This document shows positions 39,059 through 48,600 of a stretch of 64,000 nt of DNA, in pieces. A program made the position numbers and the translations under genes. Under the pieces are notes generated by a model, which saw nothing but the letters and a program-made list of their open reading frames with translations, searched no databases and was not told the DNA's origin. Numbering within the stretch: the stretch's first letter is position 1; each line of letters starts with the position of its first letter. Where the stretch lies: NCBI GenBank assembly GCA_964615935.1, contig CAZTTG010000004.1:1-64000 (forward strand), in the 5' to 3' direction. Source of the DNA: CAZTTG01 sp964615935. GTDB taxonomy: Bacteria > Planctomycetota > UBA1135 > GCA-002686595.

Positions 39059-39666
39059 GCGCTCCCCAGCCCGCCCGCGAGCCGGGATCGCGGCCGGCGG
39101 TCTTCCTCGACCGCGACGGCACCCTGAACCGCGAGATCGAGGGGGCCGTGGCCGATCCCCGCCAGCTCAGGCTCCTCCCGGGCGCGGCCGCCGCTCTGGC
39201 GAGGCTGGCCGAGGCCGGCTTCGCCCTGGTGTGCGTCACCAACCAGAGCGCCCTGGCCCGCGGGTGGATCACCGAGGGGGAGCTGGCAGCCGTGCACGCC
39301 GGCCTGCAGGAGCGGCTCGCGGCGCAGGGAGCGCGGCTCGACCTGATCCTGCACTGCCCCCACCACCCCACCGAGGGGCGCCCGCCCCTGCGGAGCGCCT
39401 GCGCCTGCCGCAAGCCCGAGCCCGGCCTGCTCCTCGAGGCCCGGGACCGCCTGGGCCTCGACCTCTCCGCGAGCTGGATGATCGGTGACGCCGGCCGCGA
39501 CGCCGAGGCCGCCCGGCGGGCGGGGGTGCGGCCCATCCTGGTCGAGACCGGCAAGGGCCGCGACGAGCACCGGGCCCTGCTCGAGGCGGGGGCCGAGCCG
39601 CCTCCCCTGGTTCCGGACCTCGCCGCCGCCGCCGACCTGATCCTGGCGGCCCCTCAAGGCAGGTAG
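39055..39666 (+). CDS. HAD-family phosphatase, GmhB-like (D-glycero-heptose-bisphosphate 7-phosphatase type)
   Basis: A 203-residue cytoplasmic phosphatase of the HAD superfamily. The nucleophile motif is FLDRDGTLN near residue 16, followed by VTNQSALARG and GDAGRDAEAA. The zinc loop CPHHP...CACRKPEPG is typical of GmhB and histidinol-phosphatase relatives. GmhB makes heptose-1-phosphate for lipopolysaccharide core; no other heptose gene is near, so the substrate is open. The start GTG at 39055 overlaps the PEGA lipoprotein stop. Its 3' end overlaps the convergent FemAB-type gene by 13 bp. Confidence 0.85.
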   Translation: MSAPQPAREPGSRPAVFLDRDGTLNREIEGAVADPRQLRLLPGAAAALARLAEAGFALVCVTNQSALARGWITEGELAAVHAGLQERLAAQGARLDLILHCPHHPTEGRPPLRSACACRKPEPGLLLEARDRLGLDLSASWMIGDAGRDAEAARRAGVRPILVETGKGRDEHRALLEAGAEPPPLVPDLAAAADLILAAPQGR

Positions 39667-40718
39667 CGCGCCAGCCTCCTCGACAGCCGGACCGTGAGCC
39701 AGGGCGGCAGCCTCATCCAGATTTCTCGCAGCCGGCGGGTGCGCGGGTTGGAGGGCGTGAAGGAGGGCAGGGAGCGGTCGCGCACCAGGAGGTAGCGGTA
39801 GTCGAGGGGGCTCTCCTCGAAGCCCTGGTGGCGCTTGAAGCGGCAGGCGCCCGAGTCGCGGCGGCTGCGGCCGAAGTCGAAGCGCCGGAAGCCGCGCTCG
39901 ACGGCCCACTCGCGCAGGGCCAGGTACATGTAGTTGCTGGCGCTCCACTGCCGGTCCGCGTTCTCGGCGGTGCCGGCGTAGTAGCTCATCAGGGTCTCGC
40001 CGAAGACGAAGGACATCACCGCGATGAGGGGCTGGTTGCCGCGGCGCACCACGTGCAGGACCACCCGGTCGCCGAACTCCCCGGCCAGCCCGCGGAAGAG
40101 GGCCATGGGCAGGCCGGGCGAGCCGAGCTGGCGCTTGTTCTGATGGAAGAGGCGGTGGAGGTCGTCCAGGTACCAGCCCCCCTCGACCAGCTCCAGGCCG
40201 TGCTTGTCGCGCGCCTTGCGCGCCTCGGCGCGGGCCTTCTTGGGCAGGGAAGGAAGCACCTCGGAGGGGTCGCCGGGCAGGTCCCGGACGAAGGTGGCGT
40301 ACAGGTCCGAGGACTCGAGATCGCAGCCCTCGGGGGCCTTCAGGCAGCGCAGCTCGAGCCGCCCGACCCGCTGCCGCTCGGCCATCTCCCGGGCGGCCCG
40401 GATCAGGGCCCGCTCGACCTCCGCGTCGCGGCCGGCGGGGCCGCCGTAGACGGCGTAGGGCATCGAGATCAGCTTGCGCCGACCCAGCGGGCCGCGGCAG
40501 CTCATGAGGGGCAGGACCCCGACGATCTCGCCCCCGCGCCAGGCCAGGAGGTCGCACCGGCGGTGACCGAAGACCGAGTGGATCACCCGCCCCCAGCCGG
40601 ACAGGTGGAAGAAGCTCGCCCGCGGCGCCGCCGCGGCGAAGCGGTCGCGGGCCTCGTCGTCCTCCGCGCGCGCCTCGCGGATCTCCAGGGCCGCCTGCCT
40701 CCCGCCGTCGACGTCCAT
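39654..40718 (-). CDS. FemAB-type acyltransferase, XrtA/PEP-CTERM-associated
   Basis: A 354-residue protein of the GNAT-like FemAB fold. The regions FFHLSGWGRVIHSVFGHRR, ARAEARKARDKHGLEL and FDFGRSRRDSGACRFKRHQGF match proteins often encoded in exosortase A loci, which may attach an acyl or aminoacyl group to the exopolysaccharide or an anchor. No signal or membrane segment. The ATG at 40718 shares one base with the stop of the upstream glycosyltransferase (TGATG), so the start is clear. It lies some 14 kb from the main exopolysaccharide genes in this window. The chemical role is inferred. Confidence 0.8.
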   Translation of the reverse strand: MDVDGGRQAALEIREARAEDDEARDRFAAAAPRASFFHLSGWGRVIHSVFGHRRCDLLAWRGGEIVGVLPLMSCRGPLGRRKLISMPYAVYGGPAGRDAEVERALIRAAREMAERQRVGRLELRCLKAPEGCDLESSDLYATFVRDLPGDPSEVLPSLPKKARAEARKARDKHGLELVEGGWYLDDLHRLFHQNKRQLGSPGLPMALFRGLAGEFGDRVVLHVVRRGNQPLIAVMSFVFGETLMSYYAGTAENADRQWSASNYMYLALREWAVERGFRRFDFGRSRRDSGACRFKRHQGFEESPLDYRYLLVRDRSLPSFTPSNPRTRRLREIWMRLPPWLTVRLSRRLARYLP

Positions 40719-41719
40719 CACTCCCAGATTCGCTCGATCCGGTACTCCCTCAGGTTCTTGGCCTGGGTGTAGATGATGATCTCCCCCACCAGCCCGAAGC
40801 CGAAGATCTGCACCCCCAGGACCAGCAGCATCACCCCCAGGAGGAAGGCCGGCCGGTTGTACAGACCCGCTCCGTACAAGAACTTCTGAGTCGTCAGCCA
40901 TGCCAGGATGAAGAAGCCCGCCAGGAAGAAGATCGCGCCCACCGAGCCGAAGAAGCGCAGCGGCTTCAGGGTGAACTTGGTCAGGAACATCACCCCGACG
41001 ATGTCCAGGAAGCGGCGCACGTAGACGCCGATCCCGAAGAAGCCGGCCCGGCCCCACTCCTTGAGGTGACGGACCGGTACTTCGGCCACGCGGTAACCCT
41101 GCCTGTAGGCGATCACCGGCAGGAAGCGGTACATGTCGCCGTAGACGGTCACGTCGTCCAGCACCTCCCGCCGGATGGCGCGGAAGTAGCAGTTCAGGTC
41201 GTGGAAGCTCATCCGGATGATCTGCCGGATGATGAAGTTGAAGGCCGCCGACTGGAGGCGGTTGAGCAGCGGGTCCACCCGCGGCCGCCGCCAGGGGGTG
41301 ACGAAGTCGGCGCCCTCGTCCAGGGCCGCCAGCATGGGCCCCACCTCCGCCGGGTCCACCTGGACGTAGTGCGGGGAGGTGATGATCACCCGGCCCAGGG
41401 AGCGCTCGAGGCCGGCCAGCAGGCACACCGACTCGCCGAAGGGGCTCTTGAAGTGGATCGTCTTGAGCCGCGCGCCGTAGAGCGGCGCGATGGCCTGGGC
41501 CGCGTCCCAGGCGCGGCCGCGCACCCCGTCGAAGACCAGGATGCACTCCCAGCTGCGGCCCAGCCGGTCCAGCTCCCCCCCCACCGCGCGCAGCACGTCG
41601 GCCACCTCGGCGTGCTCGGTCTGGACCGGCACGATGATCGAGACGTCCAGCCGGGCGTCCTCCTCTGAGGGAGAGGGGGCGGGGGGTGCCGGGGCGGGCT
41701 CTTGGTCGTTGGTGGCCAT
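40718..41719 (-). CDS. GT2 glycosyltransferase with two C-terminal membrane helices
   Basis: A 333-residue family 2 transferase. The nucleotide-sugar fold starts at SIIVPVQTE (about 27) after a Pro/acidic lead. The acidic motif normally DxD is weak here (VQVDPAE) and the usual GT2 catalytic (Q/R)RW is absent. After the ARRFL segment two hydrophobic spans (about 255-280 and 290-320) give a membrane-bound form like dolichyl-phosphate-sugar synthases. It follows a related transferase by 5 bp and leads into the FemAB-type gene. The two paralogues may form a pair; this one looks more diverged and its activity is less sure. Confidence 0.82.
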   Translation of the reverse strand: MATNDQEPAPAPPAPSPSEEDARLDVSIIVPVQTEHAEVADVLRAVGGELDRLGRSWECILVFDGVRGRAWDAAQAIAPLYGARLKTIHFKSPFGESVCLLAGLERSLGRVIITSPHYVQVDPAEVGPMLAALDEGADFVTPWRRPRVDPLLNRLQSAAFNFIIRQIIRMSFHDLNCYFRAIRREVLDDVTVYGDMYRFLPVIAYRQGYRVAEVPVRHLKEWGRAGFFGIGVYVRRFLDIVGVMFLTKFTLKPLRFFGSVGAIFFLAGFFILAWLTTQKFLYGAGLYNRPAFLLGVMLLVLGVQIFGFGLVGEIIIYTQAKNLREYRIERIWE

Positions 41720-41724
41720 GGAGA

Positions 41725-42675
41725 TCAGTGCAGCTCGGCGATGATGCGGTCGAGGACGCGCCGACGGTGCATCCCGCTGGCGGTCACCGCCAGCTCGCTC
41801 AGGAGCCCCAGGAGGACGAAGTAGACCGTCACCAGGAGCAGCAGCAGGAAGATGAAGACCGCGAACTGGAGCCAGCCCTCGAGCAGCTCACCGCTGCGCA
41901 GGTCCACGGTCCCCACCAGGAGGAAGAACAGCGAGAGGCCCCCGAAGGGTACCGAGAACAGCCCGAAGTAGTGCAGCGGCCGGTGGGCGAACTGGGCGAT
42001 CATCTTGATGGCCAGGAGGTCCAGCAGGACGCGGGTGGCGCGCCCCAGGCCGTACTTGCTGCTGCCGTACCGGCGGGCGCGGTGGTTCACCTCGCGCTCG
42101 GTCACCCGGGCCCCGCTGCTGGCCGCCATGGCCGGCAGGAAGCGGTGCTGCTCGGCGTAGATGGGCAGGTTGCGCACGAGCTGGCGCCGGAAGGCCTTGA
42201 GGGTGCAGCCGGTGTCGTGGATGCGCGTCCCGATGAGCAGGTTGATCAGGCGGTTGGCCGCGCGCGAGGGCAGGCGCCGGAGGAAGTCGTCCTGGCGACG
42301 GCGGCGCCAGCCGGCGACGATGTCGTGGCCCTGGTGGATGCCCTCGACCAGGCGCGGGATGTCGGCCGGATCGTTCTGCAGGTCCCCGTCCAGGGTGACG
42401 ACGATCTCGCCGCGGGAGTGGTCGAAGCCCGCGCTCAGGGCGGCCGTCTGCCCGAAGTTGCGGCGGAAGCGGATGACGCGGACGCGATCGTCGGCGGCCC
42501 GCAGCTCGAGCATCACCCGGAGGCTGGAGTCGGTCGAGCAGTCGTCGACGAACAGGAGCTCCCAGCTCACGCCCATGGAGTCCAGGCTGTCGACGACCTC
42601 GCGGTGCAGCTCCCGGAGGCTGTCCTCCTCGTCGAAGACCGGGATGACCACCGAGATGTCGATCGGAGCGGCCAT
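41725..42675 (-). CDS. GT2 glycosyltransferase (DPM1-like), polyprenyl-phosphate type
   Basis: A 316-residue family 2 transferase with the clear motifs VVIPVFDEEDS, VDDCSTDSS and LDGDLQNDP (DxD for metal/UDP), plus GSSKYGLGRATRVLLDLLAIK at the membrane entrance. Two hydrophobic spans at about 230-255 and 265-295 match the DPM1/ArnC subtype, which puts a sugar on polyprenyl phosphate at the inner leaflet. ATG at 42675 leads the three-gene set GT2-GT2-FemAB. It diverges from the degenerate kinase gene across 197 bp that hold no clear promoter I can name. Confidence 0.88.
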   Translation of the reverse strand: MAAPIDISVVIPVFDEEDSLRELHREVVDSLDSMGVSWELLFVDDCSTDSSLRVMLELRAADDRVRVIRFRRNFGQTAALSAGFDHSRGEIVVTLDGDLQNDPADIPRLVEGIHQGHDIVAGWRRRRQDDFLRRLPSRAANRLINLLIGTRIHDTGCTLKAFRRQLVRNLPIYAEQHRFLPAMAASSGARVTEREVNHRARRYGSSKYGLGRATRVLLDLLAIKMIAQFAHRPLHYFGLFSVPFGGLSLFFLLVGTVDLRSGELLEGWLQFAVFIFLLLLLVTVYFVLLGLLSELAVTASGMHRRRVLDRIIAELH

Positions 42676-42872
42676 GATCTGGCGGGAAGCTAACCCAGAG
42701 CGGGGCCCGGCCGCAGGGCTTTTTCGCCGCCGCGGACGGGGAACGGCCAGGGGCGCGGGGGGCGGGGAGGCGGGGGGAGCGAGGCCGGGAGGGCTCCGCC
42801 CGCCGGCCGGCTCGCAAGCGATCCGGAGCAGTCCCTTGAGGGCGCTGCTCCAGCGGCTACCATCGGATCGTC

Positions 42873-44051
42873 ATGGGAGGAGCCGCTGTCGAGGGGAAAG
42901 CGGGCCCGCCCGGGGGGGAAGGGCTGCCCTGGGTGGTCCTGATCGGGCCAGGTCCACGCCTGAGGTGTCTCGAGCGCCTCCTGCGGGCGTTCCTGGACGC
43001 CCCAGGAGCCGCAGGCGACGTGAATGCGGCAACCGCGAGCGACCCCGGGGTGAGGGCCATCGGCGACCTCGCCGAGCTGCTGTCCGGCCCGGGGGGCGCC
43101 GGCCGCGTCGTCCTGGATGGCGATCATGTTCCGAGCGAGGACATCGGAATGGTGCGGCGCTTCCTTGCGGACAATCCCCCGTGGGCCGGCACGGTCGTGG
43201 GCGACGACGCCGGGCGGACCGCCACCCGGGCCCTCCTGGGCCTCCCCCGGATGCAGTGGCTCGCCTGGCCTCCGGACGTGGACCAGCTCGGGGACCTCCT
43301 CGTGCCCCAGCACCCCCTGGCGGCTCCTCGGGGGGCGGCGGACCCCGCGGAGGCCCCTGCGGCCGGGAAGGCCGAGCTCGCCACCCGCGTCTCCGAGCTC
43401 GCCGACATCACCCAGCGCCTGCAGCTCTCCTTCACCGCCCTCGGCGAGTCCGGCCAGCTCCCCGAGGGCGACCTGGAGCCCTGCGGCCGGGACCTCGAGC
43501 GCCTGATGCGCTTCACCCGAGGCCTGCGCGAGCCGGACCTGCCGGCGGTCGAGCCGGAGGCGGCCCCCGCGCCGGAGCCGCCGCTCGAGCGCGAGGCCTT
43601 CGATCTGGGGGAGATGCTGGAGGAGAAGCTCGCCTCCCTGGCGGTCCGCGGTCGTCAGACGCCCCGCTACCACTACGCCGGCGACGGGGCCAACCTGCCC
43701 GTCCACGCCGACCACCGGGCGGTGAGCCGCGCCCTCGACGCCTTCCTCGACGCGGCCAGCGCCTGCGCCGGACCGGGAGAGGTCGTGCGCGTCCACCCCG
43801 GCCCGCGGGCCACCGTCCACGGCCCGTGCATCGACGTCCTGATCAGCTTTCCGGAGGGTCCGCTGGCGGGGCTGGGTGGCTCCGAGATCCTGCAGCCGGG
43901 CGCCCTGGGCGAGCGCCTGCCCGAGGCCGGCCTGTGCGACCTCGCCCGGCAGGCCGAGGTCCTGCGGTCCCAGGGAGGGGCCGTGGGCGCTCAGCCGGAC
44001 GGCGCCGGTCGCCTCCGGCTGGCCTTGCGCCTGCCCCGAGCCCTGGACTGA
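42873..44051 (+). CDS. Degenerate histidine-kinase-like protein
   Basis: A 392-residue soluble protein. Residues about 18-150 look like a receiver-type domain without the phosphoacceptor pattern. From 165 to 390 the order follows a histidine kinase: a short helical pair where HisKA should be, but no conserved His; then an ATPase-like domain (FDLGEMLEEKLAS at 243-255, LRSQGGAVGA near 364-373, LRLALRLP at the end). The N-box Asn is replaced in FLDAASACA (291-299) and the G1 DxGxG reads FPEGPLAGL. Kinase activity is unlikely. It is followed after 137 bp by a sigma-54 activator and probably acts as its sensor or regulator by contact. Confidence 0.7.
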   Translation: MGGAAVEGKAGPPGGEGLPWVVLIGPGPRLRCLERLLRAFLDAPGAAGDVNAATASDPGVRAIGDLAELLSGPGGAGRVVLDGDHVPSEDIGMVRRFLADNPPWAGTVVGDDAGRTATRALLGLPRMQWLAWPPDVDQLGDLLVPQHPLAAPRGAADPAEAPAAGKAELATRVSELADITQRLQLSFTALGESGQLPEGDLEPCGRDLERLMRFTRGLREPDLPAVEPEAAPAPEPPLEREAFDLGEMLEEKLASLAVRGRQTPRYHYAGDGANLPVHADHRAVSRALDAFLDAASACAGPGEVVRVHPGPRATVHGPCIDVLISFPEGPLAGLGGSEILQPGALGERLPEAGLCDLARQAEVLRSQGGAVGAQPDGAGRLRLALRLPRALD

Positions 44052-44188
44052 CAGCCCGCGGGGAGGCGCCGAGCACCCTCCCGGGGCTCCGGGCCGTTCC
44101 CGCATCCGGACCGCCCCGGGGGTCGGGCGCGGAGGGATCAACCGGGGGGGCCCGGAATGTCGAAAAGAATGGACACCCCGGTCCTGCC

Positions 44189-45592
44189 ATGCCCACCCCC
44201 CGGATCCTGCTCGCCCTCTCCGACCCGGAAGAGGCCCGAACCCTGGCCGACCGGCTCGAGGCGTCCGGCTGCGCGGTCTCCTGCTGCGACCCCCGGGGTG
44301 GCACCGCGGCGCGGGCGCTGGAGGGCGACGGCTGGACGGTGGTGGTCGCCGAGCTGCAGGCGGGCGGGGCGGACCTCCTGGAGGGTGACCCCCGGGGTCC
44401 GGAGGCCCCCGCCGTCGTGCTGATCGACGGCTTCGGCAGCGTCAGCCAGGCGGTGGACTCGGTCCGGCGGGGCGCCTTCGACTACCTCTCGCGCCCCACC
44501 TCGCCCGAGCAGATCCTGGTCTCCGTCCAGCGCGCGGTCGACCAGCGCGCCCTGGCGGCCGAGAACGCCAGGCTGCGGCGGGTGCTCGACGGGCGGCGCG
44601 GGCTGGGCGCGATGATCAGCCGCGATCCCGGCATGCAGCGCGTGTTCCGGACCGTCGAGTCGGTGGCCGAGACCCACGCCAGCGTGCTGATCACCGGCGA
44701 GAGCGGGACCGGCAAGAGCATGCTGGCCCAGGAGATCCACCGCCGCTCCCGGCGCGCCGAGGAGGCCTTCGTGGAGGTCCACTGCGGAGCCCTGCCGGCG
44801 ACCCTGCTGGAGAGCGAGCTGTTCGGCCACGTGAAGGGCGCCTTCACCGGGGCCGTGGCCGACAAGCCCGGCAAGTTCGAGGCCGCCGACCGCGGGACCA
44901 TCTTCCTGGACGAGATCTCGACCTCCTCGCTGGAGCTGCAGATCAAGCTCCTGCGGGTCCTGCAGGAGCGGGTGGTCGAGCGCGTGGGCGACACCCGACC
45001 GCGGCGCGTCGACGTGCGCGTGGTCTGCGCCACCAACCGGGACCTGGAGGAGGAGATCGCCGCCGGCCGCTTCCGGGAGGACCTCTTCTACCGCATCGAC
45101 GTGGTGACCCTGCGCATCCCTCCCCTGCGCGAGCGCCCCGCCGACGTGGGCCTGCTCGCAGAGGCCTTCCTGGAGCGCTTCCGCGAGGAGTACCAGCGGC
45201 CGGTCGAGTCCCTCCACCCCGAGACCCTGGCGCGGCTCCTCGCCAGCCCGTGGCCCGGCAACGTGCGCCAGCTCGAGCACTGCCTGGAGCGGGCCGTGCT
45301 CCTGTGCCAGAGCGCGGTGCTCATGCCCGAGGATCTGTACGCGGAGCCCGGCGCGGCCGCCCCCGACCCGGATGAGGCCGCCTCCGGCGCGACCGGCGAG
45401 GGCGCCCCGATCCTGCCCCTGAAGAAGGCGCTGGAGGAGCCCGAGAAGAGGATCATCGAGCGGGCCCTGGTCTTCTGCGACGGCAACCGCACGCGCACCG
45501 CCGCCCTGCTCGGCGTCAACCGCACCACCCTGTTCAACAAGATGCGCAAGTACGACCTCCTGGGCATCCCCTCCCGCGGGTGGGCCTCGTGA
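44189..45592 (+). CDS. Sigma-54 activator with a pseudo-receiver domain
   Basis: A 467-residue NtrC-family protein. The N-terminal receiver fold (1-120) has Glu55 where the phosphorylated Asp belongs (VVAELQAGG) and Arg102 in place of the conserved Lys (YLSRP), so it is not a normal phospho-switch; Glu may mimic a permanently activated state. The AAA+ domain is complete: GESGTGKS (170-177), KGAFTGA (216-222) and RGTIFLDEI. A Fis-type helix-turn-helix (RTAALLGVNRTTLFNKMRKY) ends it. By position among exopolysaccharide genes it resembles the PrsR regulators of XrtA loci. The co-directional degenerate kinase gene is its likely partner. Confidence 0.9.
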   Translation: MPTPRILLALSDPEEARTLADRLEASGCAVSCCDPRGGTAARALEGDGWTVVVAELQAGGADLLEGDPRGPEAPAVVLIDGFGSVSQAVDSVRRGAFDYLSRPTSPEQILVSVQRAVDQRALAAENARLRRVLDGRRGLGAMISRDPGMQRVFRTVESVAETHASVLITGESGTGKSMLAQEIHRRSRRAEEAFVEVHCGALPATLLESELFGHVKGAFTGAVADKPGKFEAADRGTIFLDEISTSSLELQIKLLRVLQERVVERVGDTRPRRVDVRVVCATNRDLEEEIAAGRFREDLFYRIDVVTLRIPPLRERPADVGLLAEAFLERFREEYQRPVESLHPETLARLLASPWPGNVRQLEHCLERAVLLCQSAVLMPEDLYAEPGAAAPDPDEAASGATGEGAPILPLKKALEEPEKRIIERALVFCDGNRTRTAALLGVNRTTLFNKMRKYDLLGIPSRGWAS

Positions 45593-45674
45593 CCCTCCCC
45601 GCCCTGGACAGCCGCGCCGGTTTGGCGCAGTCTACCGCCCCTCCCCCGGTGCCCATCGGCCCCGCTCCCATCCC

Positions 45675-48600
45675 ATGCGAGCCCTCAGCCTGATCCTGCT
45701 GGCGCTGGCGCTGCTCCTCCTGGGGGGCCTGGCGCGCATGACGGTGCACAACGTCTCCCGGGATGCCCCCGGCCTCTTGGCCTCGGCCACGCGGCGCGCC
45801 GCCGGGCCCACGCCCGAGTACGAGGCGGCCCTCGACGAGCTGGAGATGGCCCTGCACATCGCCCAGAACGAGGGCGACGTCGAGACCATCGCCGGCGTGC
45901 TGCTGCGGCGGGGCACGATCCTGCGCCGCCTGCACGCGGTGGAGGCCGCCCGGGCCGACTTCGAGCTGCTCCTGGCGCGCTATCGACCCGGGGACGAGCC
46001 GGTGATCCTGCAGCTGGTCGGCCTGGACGTGCTGGCCGGGGACCGCAGCGGCGCCCTGGAGCGCGTGGACGCGCTGCTGCAGGAGTCGCGCGACTCCCCC
46101 ACCGCGTGGGGATGGCGCGGGCGCCTGCTGGTCATGGCCTCGGACGAGCGCATCGCGGAGTGCAACCAGCACCTGTACGAGACCCTGCCCAGGGAGACCG
46201 CCCAGCAGGGCCGCGAGCTGGTCCACCGCCTGACCGGCATGACCCCCGAGGACCCCCTGCGCAGCTCGGTGATGTTCGCCCTGCGGGAGCTCTTCCCCAC
46301 CCAGTACGAGGCCAACTCCCGCGAGGTGATGCGCCTCGTCGGGCTGGCCAGCGAGGAGGTGACCCAGGCGCGCGAGGCCCTGGTCGAGTCCTTCGCCGGC
46401 CCGGTGCGGGCCGACTCCGCGCTGGAGTACCTCAAGCTCCTGCAGCGCGGCGGGCACGACCACGCGGCCGTCGACTTCGGCCTGGCGATCTCCACCCACC
46501 GCTCGGTGCAGCGGGACCTGGCGCTGATGGGGCACCTGGCCGCGGCCCTGATCGGGCTGGGCCGGGCCGGGCTGGCCGCCGACCTGATCGACGAGCGCCT
46601 GAGCCGGCGCACGGCGCCCGACTCGCGCTTCTTCCGCACCTGGTGCGAGGCCCTGGTGCAGGCGCAGCGCTGGCCGGAGCTGGCCTTCGTCGCCAACCAG
46701 ATGCGGATCGCCGCGGAGGGGGACGGGATCAACCTGCCGCGCTTCTACGCCGGCCTGGCCATGTCGCACACCGGGCAGACCCGCGCCGCCGCGGGGGCCC
46801 TGGAGCGCTGCCTCGCCGCGCCCGCCTGGCCCATGCCCTACGCGGGGGCCGAGGGCGAGGCGTGGCGGCTCCTGGCGGCCTGCCGTCGGGAGGAAGGCGG
46901 CGGCCGGCGGGAGTGGGAGGCCCTGAGGATGGCCACCGAGCTCGGCCCGGACGCGAGCGGGGAGGCCTGGCTGAGGCTCGCCGAGCTGACCGAGGAGTAC
47001 GAGCCGCGATCCCTGTGGGAGGCCGAGGAGCAGTTCGCGCACGGGATGCGCCTCCTGCCGGAGCGCCTCGACGAGCTCATGCCCCGCTGGCGCGAGATCG
47101 GCGAGCGCCACCTCTCCCAGACCCAGACCCGGATCGAGCTGGAGGCCGACCGCCTGGCGAACCGCGGCCGCTTCGTGCCCCAGGCGCGGGTCGGGGCCTA
47201 CGAGCTGCTGCGGCTGGCGGAGACCTGGTGGGAGCGCGGGAAGCCCGTCGGCGTCATCTCGGCCGCCAGCCGCCTGCTGCAGTCGCACCCCGGCCTCCTG
47301 CCGGCCCTGGACCTGCGCATCCGCGCCTTCCTGGCCACCGAGGACTGGCAAGCGGCCGGCGCCGACCTGCTCGATTGCCTGGAGCACGACGGCGCCGCCG
47401 ACGGCACGCTACGGCGCCTGCGGGCCCTGCCGGAGGGCGCCCTGACGCCCGAGCAGCAGCTGCGGGTGATGCGCCTGGATCCGACGCGCACCGGGCGGAT
47501 CGTCCTGGCGCGCGGGATGCGCGAGCGGGGCGAGCAGCAGCGCGCTCTCGACGGCCTGCTCTCCCTGGGCCTCGACGAGCTCGGCGAGGCCGGGCGCCTC
47601 CTGGCCGCCCAGCTCCTGCTCGACCTCGAGCAGCCCGGCGCGGCGGTGGAGCTCCTCGAGAACCTCCCCGAGGACTCGCCCCGCTTCGGGGATGCGCTCC
47701 TCCTGCGCCTGCAGGCGGCGACCGCGACGGGCTCCGACCCGCAGGCGAGGAGTCTCCTCGAGCCGCTGGCCGCGCGCTCCGATCTCGACCGCGAGGCGGT
47801 GATCGCCCGATGCCTGGAGCTCCGCTCGGCCGGCCTCCTGCGCGCGGCCCGGGCGGGTTTGATGATGCTCGATGCCCGCGCCGACACCCGCGGGAGCGAC
47901 GTCATGCTGGCCCTGGGCGTGACCGCCCTCCTGGCCGGGGACTCCACCCTGGCGCTGGAGTCGCTCGACCGGGCGGAGGCCTTCGAGACCGATGGGAGCC
48001 CGGCGCTCGGCCGGGTGCTCCTGGCCCTGCAGGACCGCGCCTGGAGCCACCTCCCGTCCCTGGCCCGGGACCTGCACGCCAGCGGCCTGGAGCCCAACCC
48101 GATCCAGGCCGCGATCCTGGCGGTGCTGCACGAGAGGCTGGCCGAGGGCTCGATCCTGGCGGCGGCCGGGCTGCGCGAGGAGCCGAACGACCTGGGCTGG
48201 ATGCTCGCCACGGCCGTGTCCCGCTCCATGCTGAACGATCCGATCGAGATCCCCGCCGAGCTGGGTGAGTCGGCCGAGCCGGCCCTGATGGACCTGCTCC
48301 ACGGGGAGGCCGGCCGCCGGCGCTACCCGCGGGATTCGCTGGGACTGCTGCTGGCCCTCGAGTCCCCACCCTGGCTGCCCTGGGCGGTGGCCCGGCTGGA
48401 CGAGATGGTCGAGTCCCGCGTGGGTGGGCCCTGGTCGGCCTGGCTCCTGGCGCGGGCCCACCAGCGCCTCGGCGATGGCGCGAGCGCGATCCGCGTCCTG
48501 AGGGAGGCCACCGGGGTCTGGCCCGACTTCGCGCCCTGCTGGGATCTGCTGGAGCACTGCGAGGAGGAGCGCCGGGGACGCCCGGATCACATGGACCTCC

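Noticed and set aside
42705..42724. GCCC-loop-GGGC followed by TTTTT as a terminator
   Set aside because: The stem is only 4 bp and no plus-strand gene ends there; both neighbours start away from it.
42676..42872. Sigma-54 promoter upstream of the activator pair
   Set aside because: I found no GG-N10-GC element with good flanks.
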